DNA of 64,000 nucleotides, taken from assembly GCA_031772625.1 (NCBI GenBank), contig CM062810.1, forward strand, positions 455,023,731 through 455,087,730, written 5' to 3'. A program made the translations under genes and the position numbers. The DNA comes from Pinus tabuliformis (taxonomy: Eukaryota > Streptophyta > Pinopsida > Pinales > Pinaceae). The notes below the pieces were generated by a model. It was not told where the DNA came from. It was given only the letters and a program-made list of their open reading frames with translations, and did no database searches. Position 1 is the stretch's first letter. The number at the start of each line of letters is the position of its first letter. Below are positions 46,030 to 58,801 of this stretch, in pieces.

Positions 46030-48798
46030 GCAAAAAAATTAAAAAATTAAAAAATTAAAAAAATCCTTTTCTCAATATATCTCTCTGATAAGTGTAGATG
46101 CTCTCCAACCTCTACAAGAAACAAAAATAAGATACCTACCAAAACAAGGTTGATTAAAATCCTAGTGAAACACAATAAAACTCATAATTTCTCCCCCTTT
46201 GACTAGATGCTCTAGAAGGACCAAGTCCATGCCAATCCATCAGCCTCATTTCTTTCCACCATCCACCCATCTTTCCCAAGATTTTCCCATTCACTTTCCT
46301 TATTGTCCTAAAATGCTATAGGTAGGCTCTGTTTTTTCTAGAGGAAGTAAAAATACACAGAGGAGAAAATTATTTTTATCATATCTTGAAAATTGTGCAT
46401 CCGTTTGCTGAGCTATTTCATGGGGTGATCCATATGGATGATGGTAACATACCCGACAAATTTTAGAAAATTCTCATGCAGACTTTTCTAGAAATTGACC
46501 TCCATCACCTATAACCATTTTTTATTTTTCTCGAGATTCAAGCATCCATTGACCAATATTGTTTATGGGGAGGTGCATAAGGATGATGTCAATGTGCTCA
46601 AAATATTTCAGGTCAACCCACTCTATTGTTTGAGAGACATATTGCTACAGAAAGGTTGTATTTTCTACAGGAAGATCTTGTAGAAATGCAGGAAAGATTA
46701 TGTAGGACTACAAGATGATCGAGAAGAAGCTAAAAGGGGCAATATGATTGGAGAAAGGGGTGAAAATGTCATGTCTTTCTTAGGGAAGGTTTAGAAAGAA
46801 CCTCCCCCCTCTGCAACACCACTTTAATCACTCACCCACTCCATCAACAACAGATTGGGAAATGTAAATAAACTTGACACAACAACCTTATCAATCAAAG
46901 AATGATCCGATTATGAAGACTTATGTAGAAAAAGGTAAAGGAAATTATCACCTCCATAGAAGCATGTATCTATCAGCGACTCAACAATAGTATGCACACC
47001 TCTCCAGTAAGCATCAAGTAGGTACATGTATGAAATATTCTTCACCTCTTCTATTGTGTGTATTATAGCTAGAAATTTGTTGTCAATGCATGAGAGATGA
47101 GGTTTTATAAGATAAGGATGGGTCAAAAATGTCAACCTCCCTCAACAATCCTAATCAAAATTAAGCCATCGAACTATTTGCAAAAGGAAGAATTAGAGAA
47201 GTAAGGAGAATATTGAAGGAATAACATCCCTCCAAGATAAGGGGAAGTAATCCAAGCCTCATAGAGAAAGGTAGACACATGGGGATTCAAGGTTGACCAT
47301 CTGTAAGAGGATTTTGCATTGCTAGAGGAGAAAAAATTGTTGCTATAGAAGAAACATGGTTGTTACAGGGGAGACATACCATGTGCTACAAGTAAAACAA
47401 AGATGCTATACAAAGGCAAAAGTTGTTGTGAAGGAACTCAATTTTGAGGAATTTCACTCCCAAACCCTAGAATTTGAAGGACAATACCCAAAGAAAGGGT
47501 AAATACACATTTCTCCTTTCCATATGTCAATAGGAAGCCTACAAAAATTTTCATTTTTTCAGTAATCCAACCTATGGGAAACTTCTAATCAATGTTTACA
47601 AATAAAAAAAGAAAAATGAAATATGGATGTTTCCTTTGAATTGCATCTGATAAGAAAGGGAATTGAAATTATTTTTGATTATGCATGGAATCAGCCTTCC
47701 TATAGGAAATATGATAAAGTTTTTCTTATTTCCTTTGTCATAAAACCCTCAGTAGACAGGAATATCTAAAACTTATAACATAAATAGACAATTACCTTTC
47801 CAACTTTGGAAAGTTGTATTGAAGGTTTTCGAGGGTGTATCTAACCATATAAACCCCACAACCAAGATGAAGGAGAAAAAGAATATAACAAAGAATTAGA
47901 ATAAGATGGAGAAGAGGGAAATTAGCCAAAATAAAAACTCAAGGAGGAAGAAGGAATAAAGGAACAAATTGTGCTAAAAAAAATACATAAGTGCCTAAGA
48001 GAGACCTAATAAAAGTAGAGAAATCTAAATCCCATTAACAAATCATCTTAGCCAAAAAAGAGAGAAAGAAGGCAGCAAAAGGCAAGAAGTCATTCACCAT
48101 CAAAATAGAACTCAAACTGTACTGATGAAAAGAGCCTTTCTAATAGGTCTCCAATATCTTTCTAGCTTTTGTCCAAGGCCTAAAAGATGTTATATAAAGG
48201 TAATACAAAAAAATTAAGCATAAGGTGAAATTTTGGTCATTATTTGACAGATTTTGTGATGTTTTACGTAATTCTACAAGTCTACTACATGATGCTTTGT
48301 GTTGCTACAAGATCACAAATAAGGGTGTCTTGAGGGTTTCAGAAGTGTCCAAATGGTGGGAAAATGTGGCAGGGGTTGGAAAAGGATGTAAAATAACTTT
48401 TAAAGCCAAAAAATATTCAAGAACCCACCTTGAATAAGGGGAAGAAAGAAGGCTAATGGTCTCTAGAAACACTATGATTTTTCTATGAACAAACAATTTT
48501 GGAAAAAATGAGTGAAAATGGAATGAAGGTTTCAATGGAGAGGATGTGAATGAATGGATCTAAAAGCCGTCATAGTTCACTTGAAAAGAAAAAAGTTATG
48601 TTTTTTTACTTGAAATACTACTAAACAATCATGAAAATAACAACTACATTTTTTTCTTGTCCTTGCAGAACTTACAACCAAGATTGTTAAGAAAAAGGAG
48701 TGATGAGTGCAGAAGAGAGAGGCCACTAGGGCCAAGAATGAGGCACAATTAGGTCACTAAGTTTCTCAGAGGTTGAGCAATAATTTCGGCATGGGGTG
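46030..48798 (+). mobile_element. Element F internal remnant (very decayed) into which A inserted
   Basis: Just before the F polypurine tract (48670-48790) the sequence still resembles the end of A's ORF3 region, e.g. GAGGCCACTAG and GGTTGAGCAA (A has GGATGAGCAA). The remaining 2.6 kb has no readable protein. Two clusters of CTACAGG/TGTAGAA words (46640-46720 and 48255-48310) resemble those of the A/B LTRs, so part of this block may be LTR-derived. 47170-48220 shows only AT-rich sequence. Confidence 0.45.
48787..48798 (+). other. Polypurine tract of element F
   Basis: CGGCATGGGGTG before an LTR start TGATGGGCCTCC; the counterpart of CAGTAGGGGGT in A and B, decayed. Confidence 0.6.
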
Positions 48799-50663
48799 TG
48801 ATGGGCCTCCAAATTAGACATAAATTAAGGCCCATCTAACCGTCCTTCAACACATTAAACCCCTCTTTTTGAATTAGATAACATATTTTTAAATTTAATA
48901 TGTTCATTATGAAGGTTTACAGATAATTACATATTTGTGCCTAATATTATTTTTTTTGTGGAATATTTTGTGAATATTGGGCAGATTATGGAGATTTAAA
49001 GGAGGAGACAATTTAGGTACTTTCTCCATATTATAGGAGGATCAATATTGGATAATAAATCAACAAGATATTCCAAAAATATTGCAAAAATTCTCGAGCT
49101 CCAATGATTGAGAAAGTATCGGAAAGTGTTCCCTCTCATTTAATGCAGATTCCTGGTGTTGGGAACTGATCCACTAATTGAGGGATTTTGGAGGAGAAAA
49201 ATTCCTTCTTTCATGGAGAATTCTTCTTAATAATTTTTTATAACTAGCAATCTGAATTGGCCTATAGCGGTTGATTTTTCCTAGTCTTCATGTGGAGACA
49301 ATTTGTATTTTAGCAGCTCCACTTTCATTTCTTATAGGGATGTAATTGTATTGATGCAGATGATGAATATTGGCTCCATGTTCAGCTTCTAAAACTTGGT
49401 TTCCTTCATATGACTTTGATTTTCCTTTCACTTGGCTATCCTAGGAGCCTCAAAGCCTTTTTGTGTAATTTACTTTTCTTCTTTTCACTTCTTATTCACA
49501 TGCATCTCATGTTCTTGTTTTTTCCTATTTCTTCAATTAGTGTTGATGATTTAATGTTATAGGATTGCGTTAAATGTTTGAAGTAAGTTATTTTTTAGGA
49601 TCAAAAACATTATTTCATCCTTGGAAAAGCTTTGGAAGGTCATAGTAATCATTTAGCTACTTGGATTACTTTTCTTATTCCCAAATCTAATTTTCTGGAA
49701 GTCCCTTGTGGAAAATAGTAGTAATTTTCTACTATATTTTATAACATAGTAATAATCTTCAATTGAGTTTATTCCACTTTCATTATATCATAAAAACTTC
49801 ATGTTAATAACAAAATTTATCTCATTTCATTTTCACTTGATTAGGTTAGTCATTTTATAGATTGACTAGCTCACTAGTTCTCAAATTTATAGATTTTAGA
49901 CTAGTACTTTTATGTTATCCTTTATCATGTGGTAACATAGGAAATTTTGGATGATTCAACTTGTAATGGAGATATAAGACATCCTATTCAATAAAAAAAA
50001 TTCCCATCCAATTTTGATTTGATTTAATTGGACATTTGGTGAATTATACCTTCCTATTGCAAATTTGTAACTCCCTGTAGCAAAACCTGTAACTTCCTAT
50101 AGCACTCTTCCATAATGCATATACTTGCCCAAATTTTTTCAAAACCCTTCATTTTTGTCCCTTAGGTTTGAGTCATAACCCATAGGATATAAATAACTAA
50201 TTGAGAAGGAAAAAACACCACTTATGACTTACCTTTTTACCCCTACACACCATCTCATCAATTTGGGTTCATGGAAAATTTTATGAATTGCATAATACAA
50301 AATGATTTTATTGATTACCACAACCAATGAACTTTTTAAATGGATATAAACTATTTTAAATGTAATCATTGATATTTTTTTCATGATATTTACTTTATGC
50401 AATTATAATAGGTTTTCTATCCTTGTATTTTCTTTCTTGCAATAGGTTAAGGTTTCCATTTCGATCATTTCCATTTCTACAATTAATTTAGGATTTGATT
50501 TCATAACATTAACTCCATTACATCGTGACATCGAAGGAATGGAACAATGTATACTGCACACATAGTGCAGATACCTGTTAAGTTTGTACGAAACCTGGGT
50601 TGATAATTAAGATTGGTAGTGTTGTGAGTTGCAACATTATTGTTGCAATACTAACGCTCCTCA
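48799..50663 (+). repeat. Element F 3' LTR
   Basis: Begins TGATGGGCCTCC and ends GTTGCAATACTAACGCTCC + TCA, aligning at both ends with the LTRs of A and B; about 1865 bp. It has the CTCCCTGTAGC / CCTATAGCAC word cluster at 50075-50105. The middle is too diverged to align by eye. Its 5' partner is not in the window, so a solo LTR is also possible. Confidence 0.65.
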
Positions 50664-53600
50664 ATAGTCACTCAAGTCAAGATGACCATGAAGACAACAA
50701 TCATAATAGAATGGATCTTCCTTTCCCAACTTGTAGTGTAATATGGCATGCAATCGTGACTAAAAACCCTTAGGAAAACAAAAGATATTTTCTCCTCTCT
50801 AATTGAACAAAATTCCTCCTCACAGATTCACTTTGAATTTTATAAATAAATAACAAGATTTGTGATAGAATAGATATTAAAAGTTTAACATTACAAATAA
50901 TTTGGTGGAATTCTATGTGTTGCAAATTCCATTTTTTTTATGTCCAATGCCTCTTGGAATAAAAAAGACAAAGAATTTCATTCCAATTGTATGGCACTCA
51001 ATGAAGACACTGGTGGATGTAATATTCCCTACTAAGGGAAGCATGTCAAGATCCACTGCCTAAATAATACAGTGATGAGTGACCATCTTTCCTCAGTTGA
51101 ATCAAATATGTTATGTTTAGCATCTGGGCATTTTTTTGTGATTAAGTTGCTCCAGTGCTTTGGAGATGATGATTTTTTTCCCAATAGACGTGGGTGAAGG
51201 AAATTAGGAAGAGTTAGTGTTGTGTGGGTTTCTAGACAAAAATTCCCACTAGTTTTCCATGTCCCTTGCCTACAAGTGAAGAAAAAAACATGAGACATAG
51301 GGGAATTCAACATGCTCCTTTGCTTGGATATTCTACCATAAGAGAAAAATATTTAAGTGTGTAGAGCTTGTCAAAGAAGTAGATATGATAGAAACCTTAA
51401 ATGCACAAGAGCATAAGTATGGAAGAGTACACGTGCCTGTTATGTGTTTACTTCTTCATGAATCCATTCCATCACAATGTTCATATATCTCTCAAAAGAA
51501 ATCAAGGCATCGAGTATCATATTTAATGTTTCTCCTTGAAAATAGAAGCCCATGTGAAATTGTGTTTACAGGTCGATATAGAAAAGCTAAGATACAAATT
51601 CTAATCGATAAGAAGTTTTTCAAGTTTAAAATAATGAATGTACAAAAACAATTTTTATGTTTTAAATTAGGATTTATTATTTTCATAACATTTTTTTTGA
51701 AAAAATAATACCAAGAAGTAGGCCTAAAAACATTATATTGTGCTTCGCGTGAGATAAAGGATAACCATTAAAGAATTTTTGTTTGTGGGCATGAACATAC
51801 AACCAAAATGAACTCTGTAGTCTTCCATGATTAAGGACTTCAATTAAATAACACAATCCAAATGAAATAATTGAATTTTTATCAAAATTTAAAATAAAAT
51901 TACCCTCTCAATGCCTTCGGAAAGTTCCACCAATGCCCTATTTTGAAGACTAGAATATTTGCATCCTTCAAATAGTAAGAAGACTAGTCATATAAATCCA
52001 ATTTTAGTGTAATTCTTTCTTCAAGGGGAAGCTTTTAGGAGTTCAACCTTGCAAAACCAAAATTGGTTCCCTATAATATTCCACATTGTGATTGAACTAC
52101 TCAAATATAAAGAAAAAAAGAAAACTTTGTGCTTTGAAATGGGCCTTTGATTCAACTCATACATTTGGAGTTTTTTTGAAACTTCCTTTGTTATCATGAA
52201 AATAAGTAACTTCCATTGTTTATTCCAATTGAATCACCATCAAAGACTACTATCATGCAAATGAGTAATTCCCATTGTTTTATATCCAATTTATCATGTT
52301 CCTTACGTTGAATATGATATCACATTAAATAAAATTTGTTTAGACACATATTAAATATCTACCTACAAAGATTACCAGATTTTGTTCAATTCTATTTAAG
52401 ATTCTAATGGTGTTCAATCTGAAACTATGTTAAAATTCTGAAATCAAAGAGAGAAATTTGTCTTAAAATTATAACATCAAAGTGAACAACATTAGTAAAA
52501 AGACCACCAATAAAATTAAATAAACAATGTTAGTATAAGAATTACATTAGTCTAACCCTGAACATTCTTGAATCACATACCATCAGCATAAGATAAGGTT
52601 ATCATTTGTCTATTTTCGATCCTTCTCTACTAGAACAACACAAGGGATATAAGATTGTCATTCAAATCTTTTGGATTATTCTTGGTATGAATATTAATTT
52701 TGATTTTTAATTAGCAAATCTCAGGGATCAAATGAAATTGCATTATTATGAGGCAACCATGTTCTTATTATAGCATGAAATGTAGCTCCAAACTAATTTA
52801 AATTCTAGATCAAACTTAGGCCATCTATTTCTGCAAACTAATATTAACATTAGGGTTGATATTTGTTGACTTGGGAATAATTCTCCCAAAAGGTTGCCAC
52901 CGCCTTTCGATGAAAAATTTATCTATTATCCCATTCTCCTCGCATTAAAAGTTGGGATCAATAAAAGGATAGCAGGGGGCCTAGTAAATGGGATATGGTT
53001 CTCCCCAAACCCAGGATCCATCGTGCAAGTAACATTGATTAAAACTATGTGAATACTCAAGCTTGGGAATATCAAAGATGTTCATAATACCAGAGGAGGC
53101 TTCAACAACAGAAGAATTTTATGCTAAAATATTTTGTTACCCTTTCTCATTATGATTCGTAAACTCTACAGGTATTTTCTTGATGTTGATGTAGATGAAG
53201 TAGAAGAAAAACACAATGGGGGAATATAAGACAAATATATTCACATTGCAAACTTGTGGGTCATTTCTAAAGTTGCAATATTACCATTTGAAGGTCATGG
53301 GAGAGATTAAAAATGTCGTGATAAAAAAATCAATCCCCTACAAGGTTTTCCCTGCACTATATTTATACTACTTATATTCCTCAATATGATGATTGTGTTC
53401 TCCACAAAATATGCATTAGGAAGGAATTCATTATGTAGGACTAGACACTTTATTGTTTCCTAAGCTATGGTCTTGAAATAAACAATAACATAATAAATAG
53501 TGTCATGTTCTTCTCAATTCAATGGTGATTCCAAAGAAAGGCTCACATGGATAAAAACCAATTTGTGGTTCTGACCAACCAAAATAATGCCTAAGTAAAA

Positions 53601-53890
53601 TCTGAAGCACCTAATTGATTAAAAGGCAATGAGGTTTCAAGAATAGCACATGGTGCGAGTGGTCAATATTCAAGTGGTTAACCCTAATAATCAGGTGGGA
53701 TAGGATAGGTATTCAAGATTCTGTTGAGGATGGTGAATTTAAACTGAGTCCCCAAGACCAACCTCACCATATAATGCCTATTGTCATAGTGACTGATTCA
53801 AATTGAATCCTTGAAAATTATCAGAGTTCTATGGCTATTTCAAATTATGACAGACTTCAAAATCTGGTAAACAATGAGCTATCAGGAAAT
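50664..53890. other. Unassigned AT-rich sequence
   Basis: No gene, LTR boundary, primer site or domain could be recognised on either strand. Open stretches at 51032-51313 (-) and 51385-51708 (+) lack any family signature. Probably old transposon debris. Confidence 0.5.
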
Positions 53891-55213
53891 AACCTTTGAA
53901 TAATGGTAATTTGCAGCCACCACGAAGCAATGAGGACCTCCGGTCAAAGCACACTGATTGTTGGCCCATGGGGACTGGGCATGGTGCAAAAAATGGTAGC
54001 TGGGAAGCTCAAACCCAGAAACGGAGGTTGTTTCTGATGCGCGAATTACGCATCGTAGGACAAAACCCCTTGAGAAGGAAAGGTCCTGAGTGCACAGTTA
54101 CAAGGGAAACCAGGAAACCTTGGGAAAAGCACAAAAACGACAAGCGGGTCCCACACCCCAAAGTTGCGAGAGTGTCAGAGGCATTTTGGGCGATAAGCGG
54201 GTTTGGCAAAGTACCAAGCGATGCCATACATTGAACGACACGTGTCTGGCAGATGAGAGAGAAAACCAATCTCATCACGAGCTAATAGTCGAGCAAGTCA
54301 ACCATGTGATAAAAGTGAAGACTGTAGGATCTGGGGGCTCCAGATCTAATGGCAGAGATTTCACTTGATGGGAGATAGGATTTGGAGGGAGAAATAAGCT
54401 ACGACGCATAAAGGTTTGAACTCTGATTTGACCTCTGAGCTAGCGGATGAATCATTTCACAAAGTAACCGAAATAATGAACCTTTCAAGGAAGAGCTGGT
54501 GCTCAGTTCATGAAGGGACAAGTGCCACCTCTCTATGAAACGTTACATAGTGGCGATGACACAGAAGCAGGGAATTCCAAGAGGATAGAGGTAGGTGATC
54601 CGAAGGGCCAAAAGAGGAAGCCAACAATCAAGGGATGGATTGGCTTTAACCCATGAATAGATAGGGAGATAGGGGAGATAAAATAGAGAGAGAACAGATA
54701 AGTCGAGTTGACCTACAGAGCAAAGGCAACATTGAGAATATACAACCGAGAAGGCTTGGGAGGTTCAAGCAATCACTATGAGGATATCTGTTGGGAACTG
54801 AGTACCAAATTGGACTCATCCCATTAAGACCAGTTGAGGTTGAGACGTGGTAAGGGGGATGTTGTGTACTCTCATGGCTTGGGGAATCCAAGTACCACCC
54901 TAGTAAGTATCATCTGTTGTAGGAGAGTCAAATTGAGCTCCTCATTGTAAAAGCTTTGCTCAAAGACACAATAAAAAAGGCCACCATTGAAAGATGGACC
55001 AGGAGACGTAGCCCAAGAGGATTGGGTAAACTCCTTATTAAATTGTTGTGTTTTTCATTTTGTTGTTGTGTTTCTCTTACTGTTTTCTAGTGTCTATTTA
55101 TTTTGCAATCTTATTGATCCATTTTCTAAGATAATATAGACACACACACCAGCACATGAGTCTGTAATACCTACATTAATTTACTAAGATCATTGATAAG
55201 TGATTTCAAATCA
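53891..55213 (+). repeat. Element H 5' LTR (left end approximate)
   Basis: The right part has the usual look of an LTR R/U5: GGACCAGGAGACGTAGCCC, GGGTAAACTCC, a TTGTTGTGTTT run, and then a tRNA-Met-type primer site. Base composition is less AT-rich than the neighbours from about 53.9 kb on, which I take as the LTR, but no TG start or second copy is present to fix the left end. Open frames at 53896-54234 and 54646-54891 are not recognisable proteins. Confidence 0.45.
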
Positions 55214-55215
55214 AG

Positions 55216-55227
55216 AGGTATCAAAGC
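55216..55227 (+). other. Primer binding site of element H (initiator tRNA-Met type)
   Basis: AGGTATCAAAGC followed by TAT, two changes from the common plant TGGTATCAGAGC site. It lies about 50 bp upstream of the gag ATG. Confidence 0.65.
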
Positions 55228-55274
55228 TATAGGTTGTTAAGGTTAGGCGAGCTTGTGCTGGATTTAGCTATTGA

Positions 55275-56050
55275 ATGCTAACTAGATCAAAGCTCAAATT
55301 AGGAGAAGGAGAGTTGGTTGAAAGTAATCCTGAAATTGGAGGAGTATATCCTCATAAGACAATGTCTGAGGAAGGTTTTGTGGGGCTAGACCCTCAATTT
55401 ATAGATAGTTTCTTGGCCACAAGGTCCATGGTAGAGGAAATGTATAAGGACTTTAGAAAACATAAAGATGAAGATTCATTAGGCTCCAAACAAGATAAGG
55501 GAGAAGAAGAGTCTCTCCTCCATGACCACTCAAAAGGCAAAGGGAAAGAATAAAGATTTGTCACACCTCCTAATAGCCCTGAACATAAAAAGAAGACAGC
55601 TTTGATTAAAATAGATGTTAAATTTGATTTAGCAATATATCATGGACAGTTGAATGCAGAAAAGATGGAAAACTGATTAGACAAATTGATGTTTATTGTA
55701 GAGTGTAGAGTATTGATTCAGACAAGAGCAAGATTTATTTAGCTAGCCTACACCTTCGAGGCACTTCCTTGGTTTGGTGGGAAGGCAGTGTTATCACTCA
55801 GGTTGTCCCTTGGCTCCTTAAGGGATACGGCCGAGGTAGCCAGAAACCAATCTTTGGGCAGCAGGTCCTAGCCTACCTGTAGTCATAGAGGGCTCTCTCT
55901 TTAAAATTTAGCTTTGTTTTGGGTTGATTTTAGGCTAGTTATGGTGTACATGGGTTTCTTTTTTTTTGGTGGGAAGGATGATGTTTTCAAGCAGATTTGG
56001 GATGCATAGAGTGAGAAGTTCAAACCATTGGGCATGGAGTCATGTATTAG
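55275..56050 (+). pseudogene. gag: Element H gag, interrupted
   Basis: Starts MLTRSKLKLGEGE and runs 92 codons to a TAA at 55551; similarity continues past it: IDVKFDLAIYHGQLNAEKMEN, a Y-C-R-V region, KIYLASLHLRGTSLVWWEG (the capsid motif ending in two Trp), and after the short insertion at 55786-55964, DDVFKQIWDA. At least two stops and two frame changes. Capsid domain of a Ty3/gypsy element different from A-E. Nothing of pol is present downstream, so the element is truncated. Confidence 0.72.
55786..55964 (+). mobile_element. Short retroposon (SINE-like), 179 bp
   Basis: Splits the gag capsid motif and is flanked by a perfect 13-bp duplication, TTTGGTGGGAAGG (55773-55785 and 55965-55977; the first T's are ambiguous). 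It ends in a T-run. Length, long duplication and homopolymer tail fit retroposition by LINE machinery. A clear pol III A/B box pair could not be assigned (AGGTCCTAGCC near 55865 is a weak B-box candidate), so SINE class is uncertain. Confidence 0.6.
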
Positions 56051-56057
56051 GGCTTGC

Positions 56058-57348
56058 TGTTGTGTTTTCTTGGTTACAAGAGGAATACAGAGCAGGATAG
56101 CTACACATAGAACAATATCAAGATGGAATAAAGATGGAATGAAGGTCAGAGATGAAAGGCAACTAAGAATATTTCATTAACTAACAGAGAGGGAAGGTGA
56201 ATGAAAGTTTCTCTAGGAGCAGTCAAGAATTCCTAAATAACAGTCATATGTGAAAGAAATAGGGTAAACATGATCATTTAAGTATGCATATTCATAACCA
56301 TTTCTGAAGACAACATATAGAAATAACAAGAACTGAGCATAGAGTGCAGTCAAGCAAAGCCTAAGCTATTATTCTCTCTTGCTATTTATATGGTAACACA
56401 ATGGTGGCGTAAACATATATAAACTATAAACAGAGGTAAGAAAACACTTATTGAGCCATGTAGTAGCACAGGAATTCCACAGTCACTCTTTGGCCATTAA
56501 ATAACACAACAAACAGTTCTTCATCCAAAGCATTCCAGCAGTCTTTGATTATAGAGCTCTCAAAGTATACAGTGCAAGTCTAGAATGAGGATTATCAACC
56601 AACCCCCAACCACAAATATGTTCTATGGGGAAGTATATATACAAGAAATGAGTTACAAAATATCTAGTTGATGAGTTAATAACTCATAACTTCTTTACCA
56701 ACTCTTGAGGAATAGTAGGTGAAAGAGAAAATGATGCAGTAGATATTTAGGGTAATAGCTATCCGTTCTGTCAGAGAAATTAGACTTTTGGGATCAACTG
56801 AGTCGGCTGAGGCGGTGCTTTTAATTTGCATTTTTTGGGCCTGCTTCCCTGGTGCTTCGCTGAGTCACTGCTTTGTTATCCTGCTTTCGGTATGCATAAT
56901 TGGCCTTTTTATAAAGTTGTCGTAGTCATATCTTCACTCCCTCTGCCTGCTGTTTTTTCTTTAACTCTCTATTTCCAGCGTTGCCTCTTGAGAATTTTTG
57001 TGTTTTGCAAGTAGCTGAGCAATAGGAAGCTCTCCTTTTTGAGGAATTTTTCTTAGCGATGCACGAATCGAAAACTGCCTCTGTTTCTCGTTTCAGGAAT
57101 TCTTTGACGCGATTCTCGCCCTTTCTGCCTTTTCTGTGATGACGTCAGCATGACATCATTGGCGGGTCTTGAGTATGGTAGGGTGACGTGGCAGTGACGT
57201 CAGTGGAGGACAGGTGGTGGATGACATGGCAATACGGCAGGGTGACGCAGAGGTGACGTGAGCAGCGACGTGGTGCTAACGTCGGGGGCGGAGAGACAGA
57301 AGGTGGTTTGTGGTTTTATCAGATTGCCTCCTGTACAGGGGTGGTATT
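56058..57348 (-). other. LTR- or promoter-like block (element I)
   Basis: On the minus strand it has a TGACGT-motif cluster (57140-57284), a good TATA box (TTTATAAAAAGG at about 56903-56914), a second TATATATAC near 56633, and an end AAACACAACA that looks like an LTR 3' terminus. No second copy, target duplication or coding domain was found. It could be a solo LTR, a truncated LTR, or a host promoter fragment. Confidence 0.35.
57140..57284. promoter_or_regulatory. Cluster of TGACGT (bZIP/TGA-factor type) motifs
   Basis: Exact TGACG at 57140, 57184, 57195, 57243 and 57254, two of them the palindrome TGACGTCA (57140-57147 and 57195-57202), plus TGACATCA 57151, TGACATGG 57222, CGACGTGG 57266 and TAACGTCG 57277. 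The stretch is GC-rich against AT-rich surroundings. TGACG and ACGT cores are known targets of plant TGA/bZIP factors; binding here is inference. Confidence 0.6.
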
Positions 57349-58801
57349 TGTTAGAGCCCGCCCGATACAATCAAAACGGGACACCTGTCTTCTATACAAC
57401 GGCAAAACCGCCATTCCATTAGATGCTAGCTATCAGAGATCGGGGCAGCTCTGAAATCGGTGAGAGTCGTCGGATGGGGAGGGCCCAATCTTACAGTGGA
57501 CGGAACTGTGAGCTGCGAGTACGATAATGTACGGGGGCCCGCTATATTATATTGATTTATTTATGCGGCAGGGGTTCAAAAACTTTGGGTTTGATGGTTA
57601 TATGGGTTTGTAAGTGAGCGTCGGTGGTTAATAATTTTACCGAATATCAAATTAATCCCAAATAAAATGTATGCGCGGAGGATATTGCTATAAGGTTTAT
57701 GTGTGAGAGGGGGGTGGGTATGGTTATTAATTTAACCAAATGCTAAATCAATCCCAGGTTTGAACGCAGAAAGGCTAATGCCAAGCCCCAAATGAACTTA
57801 GCATTTCCCCAAACTGATGTTATAGGGCTATAGTGCCAGGCGATGGGAATATGTATTATTTTTGGGATTTTATATAATTTTTGTATAATAGGGGATAAGG
57901 AAATGATCTAGGGAGCTAGATAATAGAGTTAGAAGTTAACATGAATTTTGATCATAAAAGCGCTAAGGATAGAAATCTTTAGGCTTTAAAGGGGAAATAG
58001 GACTTGTAGAAGAAATATAAGCATCCTTAAGTAAAGTAGCGACCTTTACTTAGGCAATACTTATGGAATATGATGAATTTCAAAGATATTAAGCAGATCT
58101 TAACATCTTTTAAGGGAAGTTAGTGGATGATTTGAGGGAAGGGAATAAGGGGAAGTTAGACATGCCTTGCTTGAGCTGCTCCAATGGAAAATTGCCTCAT
58201 ACTTGTGATCTAAATGGATATAACACTTGAAAACATAAAATGGATCACAATTCCTCATTCTGCCACCACAAAACTACCTACCCAGCCTACTTACCTAACA
58301 TTTTCACTTCTTTTTGTTTGGGTGCACTTGAACTAGGAAACCCATCTTTTCTTCTTTTCTTTTAACTATTTTCCTATCTAAATGTACCCTTATCTCTTCC
58401 AAGGGCACAGATTAAGCAATTTGGCACCTTCATTTCTCTACCTAGCTAGTGATCTGCCAAGCTTGAATTGTTTGGACAGATATTCATTCTCTAGTCTAGA
58501 ACAAGAAATTTAAAACATGGCATGGTCCAGATTGAACTGTTGGGCCATCTAACAAACTAGTAGTGGCATTTGAACTAGCCACTTTCCTGGTCTTTCTTTG
58601 GGGTTAATTTTTATCATTTTTCTGACCAATTTACACTTTTTTCCCTTTGATAATTCTTTTAGGGCATACCCTCTTCACATTTTTTAACTTTCCACTGTCT
58701 CTTTTGAAATATGGAACCTTGCAGCATGAAAAGATGACTTATTTGGCATGTAAAAACAGTCAATCATGAAATATGAAACCTATTGCAATAGGATGCTAAC
58801 A
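57349..58801 (-). repeat. Element G 3' LTR (probable)
   Basis: 1453 bp with matching terminal hexamers TGTTAG...CTAACA. On the minus strand it begins TGTTAGCATCC, preceded by AAGTGGAGCCAC (possible polypurine tract), and ends GGGCTCTAACA, with an AT-rich TATA region about 200 bp before the end. The other LTR would lie beyond the window. Two imperfect copies of a TTAAT..AATCCCA segment stand at about 57627-57665 and 57725-57765. On the plus strand the bases after it resemble a primer site, an alternative reading noted in the findings. Confidence 0.5.

Noticed and set aside
46032..46063. (ATTAAAAA) tandem directly after the A LTR, considered as a retroposon poly(A) tail
   Set aside because: It abuts a well-matched LTR end; no target duplication or retroposon body is associated with it.
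51032..51708. Two open frames of about 100 codons on opposite strands
   Set aside because: No motif, biased AT-rich codons, no related copy in the window.
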